The notes beneath the pieces are model-generated. The model made no database searches. It was not told the origin of the DNA and worked only from the letters and a program-made list of their open reading frames with translations. This document shows, one piece after another, positions 61,897 through 64,000 of a stretch of 64,000 nucleotides of DNA. A program made the position numbers and the translations under genes. This stretch comes from a bacterium 210820-DFI.6.37 (GTDB taxonomy: Bacteria; Bacillota; Clostridia; Peptostreptococcales; Anaerovoracaceae): positions 1 to 64,000 of the forward strand of contig JAJCKG010000002.1 of NCBI GenBank assembly GCA_020558355.1. The letters run 5' to 3'. The stretch's first letter is position 1. Every line of letters begins with the position of its first letter.

Positions 61897-62436
61897 ATGG
61901 TCAAATTCCACGCAACCACGATCGTTGCAGTAAGAAGAGGTCCTGACGACATCTGCATCGGCGGTGACGGGCAGGTAACCATGGGCGAAACGTCCATTAT
62001 GAAAAACGGAGCGAAAAAAGTAAAAAAGATCTATCGCAATTCTGTGCTGACAGGCTTCGCGGGCTCTGTAGCGGACGCTTTTTCTCTGACCGAGAAATTT
62101 GAGAGCAAGCTGGATGAACACGGCGGCAACCTGAAACGGGCGGCAGTGGCTCTGGCGCAGCTGTGGCGCTCCGACAAGGCAATGCGCAGCCTGGAAGCCC
62201 TTATGATCGTAGCGGATAAAGAAAGCCTGCTGGTAGTATCGGGAAATGGTGAGGTCATTGAACCGGATCAGGATTTTATCGCCATCGGATCAGGCGGAAA
62301 TTACGCTTACGCGGCGGCAAAGGCTCTATATAACAATACGGACATGAAGGCGGAGGAAATTGTAAGAGAAGCTTTGAATATCGCTTCTTCTATCTGCGTC
62401 TACACCAACGACAATATTACTGTGGAAAAACTGTAG
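61897..62436 (+). CDS. hslV: ATP-dependent protease subunit HslV (ClpQ)
   Basis: 179 residues. Proteasome-like peptidase; the catalytic Thr is T7 after removal of MVKFHA (mature start TTIVAVRRG). [17 protein letters not shown] is typical. Forms dodecamers capped by HslU. 10 bases before hslU. Confidence 0.96.
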   Translation: MVKFHATTIVAVRRGPDDICIGGDGQVTMGETSIMKNGAKKVKKIYRNSVLTGFAGSVADAFSLTEKFESKLDEHGGNLKRAAVALAQLWRSDKAMRSLEALMIVADKESLLVVSGNGEVIEPDQDFIAIGSGGNYAYAAAKALYNNTDMKAEEIVREALNIASSICVYTNDNITVEKL

Positions 62437-62445
62437 GAGGGGATT

Positions 62446-63882
62446 ATGGCAAACAAATTATACCAAATGACTCCCAAAGAAATCGTAGGAGAACTGGACA
62501 AATATATCATCGGGCAGGATGAAGCCAAAAAGTCGGTTGCCATCGCGCTGAGGAACCGGTACAGAAGAAGTCTGCTTTCAGAAGAAATGCAGGAAGAAAT
62601 TACGCCGAAAAATATTCTGATGATGGGACCTACCGGCGTAGGTAAGACGGAAATCGCGAGACGTCTGGCAAAGCTGATGGACGCCCCGTTTGTAAAGGTA
62701 GAAGCCACTAAGTTTACAGAAGTGGGATATGTGGGAAGAGATGTGGACTCCATGGTGCGGGATCTGGTGGAAGCCTCCATCCGCATCACAAAGCAAAGCC
62801 AGCTGGACGAAAAGTACGCTATTGCGGACGAACTGGTGGAAGAACGGATCATCGAGGCCATCATCCCCGGAAAGAAAAAAAGCGCGCCGCAGCAGAATAC
62901 CAGTAAGAACCCGTTTGATTTTCTTCTTAACAGCGGCGGATATCAGAGCCAGAAACAGCAGTATGAACAGCAGCAGAAGCTGGAAGAGCCGGAAGAAAAG
63001 CAGGATGTTCAGCTTGCCCGGGAGCAGGTGCGCCAGCAGCTGCGTCAGGGACTTTTAGAGGACCAGTTCATTGAAATACAGGTGACAGAGGCGCCTAAGA
63101 ATAATACGCTGGATCTGAATGGAGAGGGAATGGGCATTGCCATCGGAAATATTTTCGGTGATATGATGCCTCAGAAGAAAAAAACGAAAAAAGTTCGGGT
63201 AAAGGACGCCAGAAAGATTCTGCGGGAAGAAGAGGCCCAGAACATGATCGATATGGATCAGGTGGAGGAGGACGCGCTTCGCAACGCGGAGCAGAACGGG
63301 ATTATTTTCATTGATGAGATCGATAAGATCGCGTCCGGCTCCAGCTATCGCTCCGGCGCGGATGTTTCCAGAGAAGGCGTGCAGAGGGATATTCTTCCGA
63401 TTGTAGAAGGAAGCGTAGTCAACACCAAGCACGGTCCGGTAAAAACCGATCACATCCTCTTTATCGGCGCGGGCGCGTTCCATACAGCAAAGCCTACGGA
63501 CCTGATTCCGGAGCTGCAGGGGCGGTTCCCTATTCGGGTGGAGCTGGAAAATCTGGACAGAGATACCTTCCTGAAGATCCTGACCATACCGGAAAACGCC
63601 CTTCTCAAACAGCATAAGGCGCTGCTGGAGACAGAAGGCGTTGAAATCGAGTTTACAGACAGCGCAATTGAAGAAATCGCCACCATGGCCTTCCTTATGA
63701 ATGAACAGACAGAAAATATCGGCGCGAGACGTCTGCATACGATTCTGGAAAAGCTCCTTGAGGATATTTCCTTTAATATTCCGGACATGGAAGAGGAAAA
63801 GCTGGTCATAGATGAGGACTATGTAAAAGAAAAATTCATGGAAAAAATTCATCCGGAAGACATTGACCGGTATATTCTGTAG
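62446..63882 (+). CDS. hslU: ATP-dependent protease ATPase HslU (ClpY)
   Basis: 478 residues. Walker A GPTGVGKTE (61-69), pore loop EVGYVGRDVDS (about 90-100, GYVG), an intermediate (I) domain of about 105-240 with Gln-rich segments, Walker B IIFIDEIDKI (about 285-294) and a C-terminal sensor-2 region ending EDIDRYIL, the tail that activates HslV. The following 118 bases to the window end hold no clear gene or terminator; codY is the usual next gene in Clostridia. Confidence 0.96.
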   Translation: MANKLYQMTPKEIVGELDKYIIGQDEAKKSVAIALRNRYRRSLLSEEMQEEITPKNILMMGPTGVGKTEIARRLAKLMDAPFVKVEATKFTEVGYVGRDVDSMVRDLVEASIRITKQSQLDEKYAIADELVEERIIEAIIPGKKKSAPQQNTSKNPFDFLLNSGGYQSQKQQYEQQQKLEEPEEKQDVQLAREQVRQQLRQGLLEDQFIEIQVTEAPKNNTLDLNGEGMGIAIGNIFGDMMPQKKKTKKVRVKDARKILREEEAQNMIDMDQVEEDALRNAEQNGIIFIDEIDKIASGSSYRSGADVSREGVQRDILPIVEGSVVNTKHGPVKTDHILFIGAGAFHTAKPTDLIPELQGRFPIRVELENLDRDTFLKILTIPENALLKQHKALLETEGVEIEFTDSAIEEIATMAFLMNEQTENIGARRLHTILEKLLEDISFNIPDMEEEKLVIDEDYVKEKFMEKIHPEDIDRYIL

Positions 63883-64000
63883 AGCGTTCGGGACGGATTT
63901 GTTAAAAAACGGAATAAACAAAGCGGTTAAAAAACAAGGCTATAAAAGTGCAAATTGATTTTAATTTTCTCTAATGCAAAAACTTTTTCGAAAACTCAAA

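Noticed and set aside
63883..64000. Start of codY at the window end
   Set aside because: codY often follows hslU in Clostridia, but the last 118 bases contain no start codon with a ribosome site that I can support.

Overview
This window looks like a chromosomal segment of a Gram-positive anaerobe of the Clostridia (Firmicutes/Bacillota). The support is the S10-spc-alpha ribosomal order, the yraN-comM-dprA-topA-hslV-hslU block, strong AGGAGG ribosome binding sites, GTG/TTG starts, type Z S14, Cys-type L36, adenylate kinase and S4, and a SpoIIQ-like protein that hints at endospore ancestry. Oxygen-independent redox genes (BFD-type and Rieske FAD enzymes, a flavodoxin-ferredoxin protein, a LUD-domain protein) fit an anaerobic life. 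I cannot name the species from the sequence alone.

Layout. 1-54 is the end of tuf (EF-Tu). 327-4557 is a Gld-type ABC export operon. 4687-8609 holds aroD, the ECF vitamin-transporter module ecfA1-ecfA2-ecfT, and trmB. 8783-11002 has a reverse-strand SpoIIQ-like peptidase, an aminotransferase and tRNA-Gly(CCC). 11254-14711 is an operon of Zn-dehydrogenase, 39-residue symporter accessory peptide, sodium:solute symporter and an unknown protein. 15095-21362 is a divergent FGGY kinase / FAD oxidoreductase cluster. 21359-27873 has single genes and short operons: MGMT-like, DUF255, YdbC-like, a Cys-rich peptide, nucleoside kinase, PfkB and LUD.

28641-44693 is the ribosomal super-operon from rpsJ to rplQ, with secY, adk, map, infA and rpoA inside. 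It begins after a good promoter and a leader of about 235 nt. 44842-50065 holds an MFS transporter, an EFR1-type ferredoxin protein, an unknown helical protein, a small lipoprotein and RNase R. 50102-55043 (reverse strand) holds a CBS protein and the potassium uptake operon trkA-trkH-trkH. 55266-56689 is an MBL-fold hydrolase and a HAD phosphatase. 56967-63882 is yraN-comM-dprA-topA-hslV-hslU.

The most unusual material is non-coding. Two copies of a roughly 225-nt repeat, each bounded at both ends by an ACGTGTAAA/TTTACACGT hairpin, lie at 14757-14978 and 28064-28296. A tandem duplicated two-hairpin element lies between rpoA and rplQ, and all differences between its copies fall in loops. A duplicated 49-nt hairpin element lies between rpsJ and rplC. 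A hairpin masks the ribosome binding site of the Rieske-FAD gene. RNase R appears to be read from a leaderless mRNA. Gene order also departs from the usual: about 29 kb separates tuf from rpsJ, and the ECF module is not next to rplQ.
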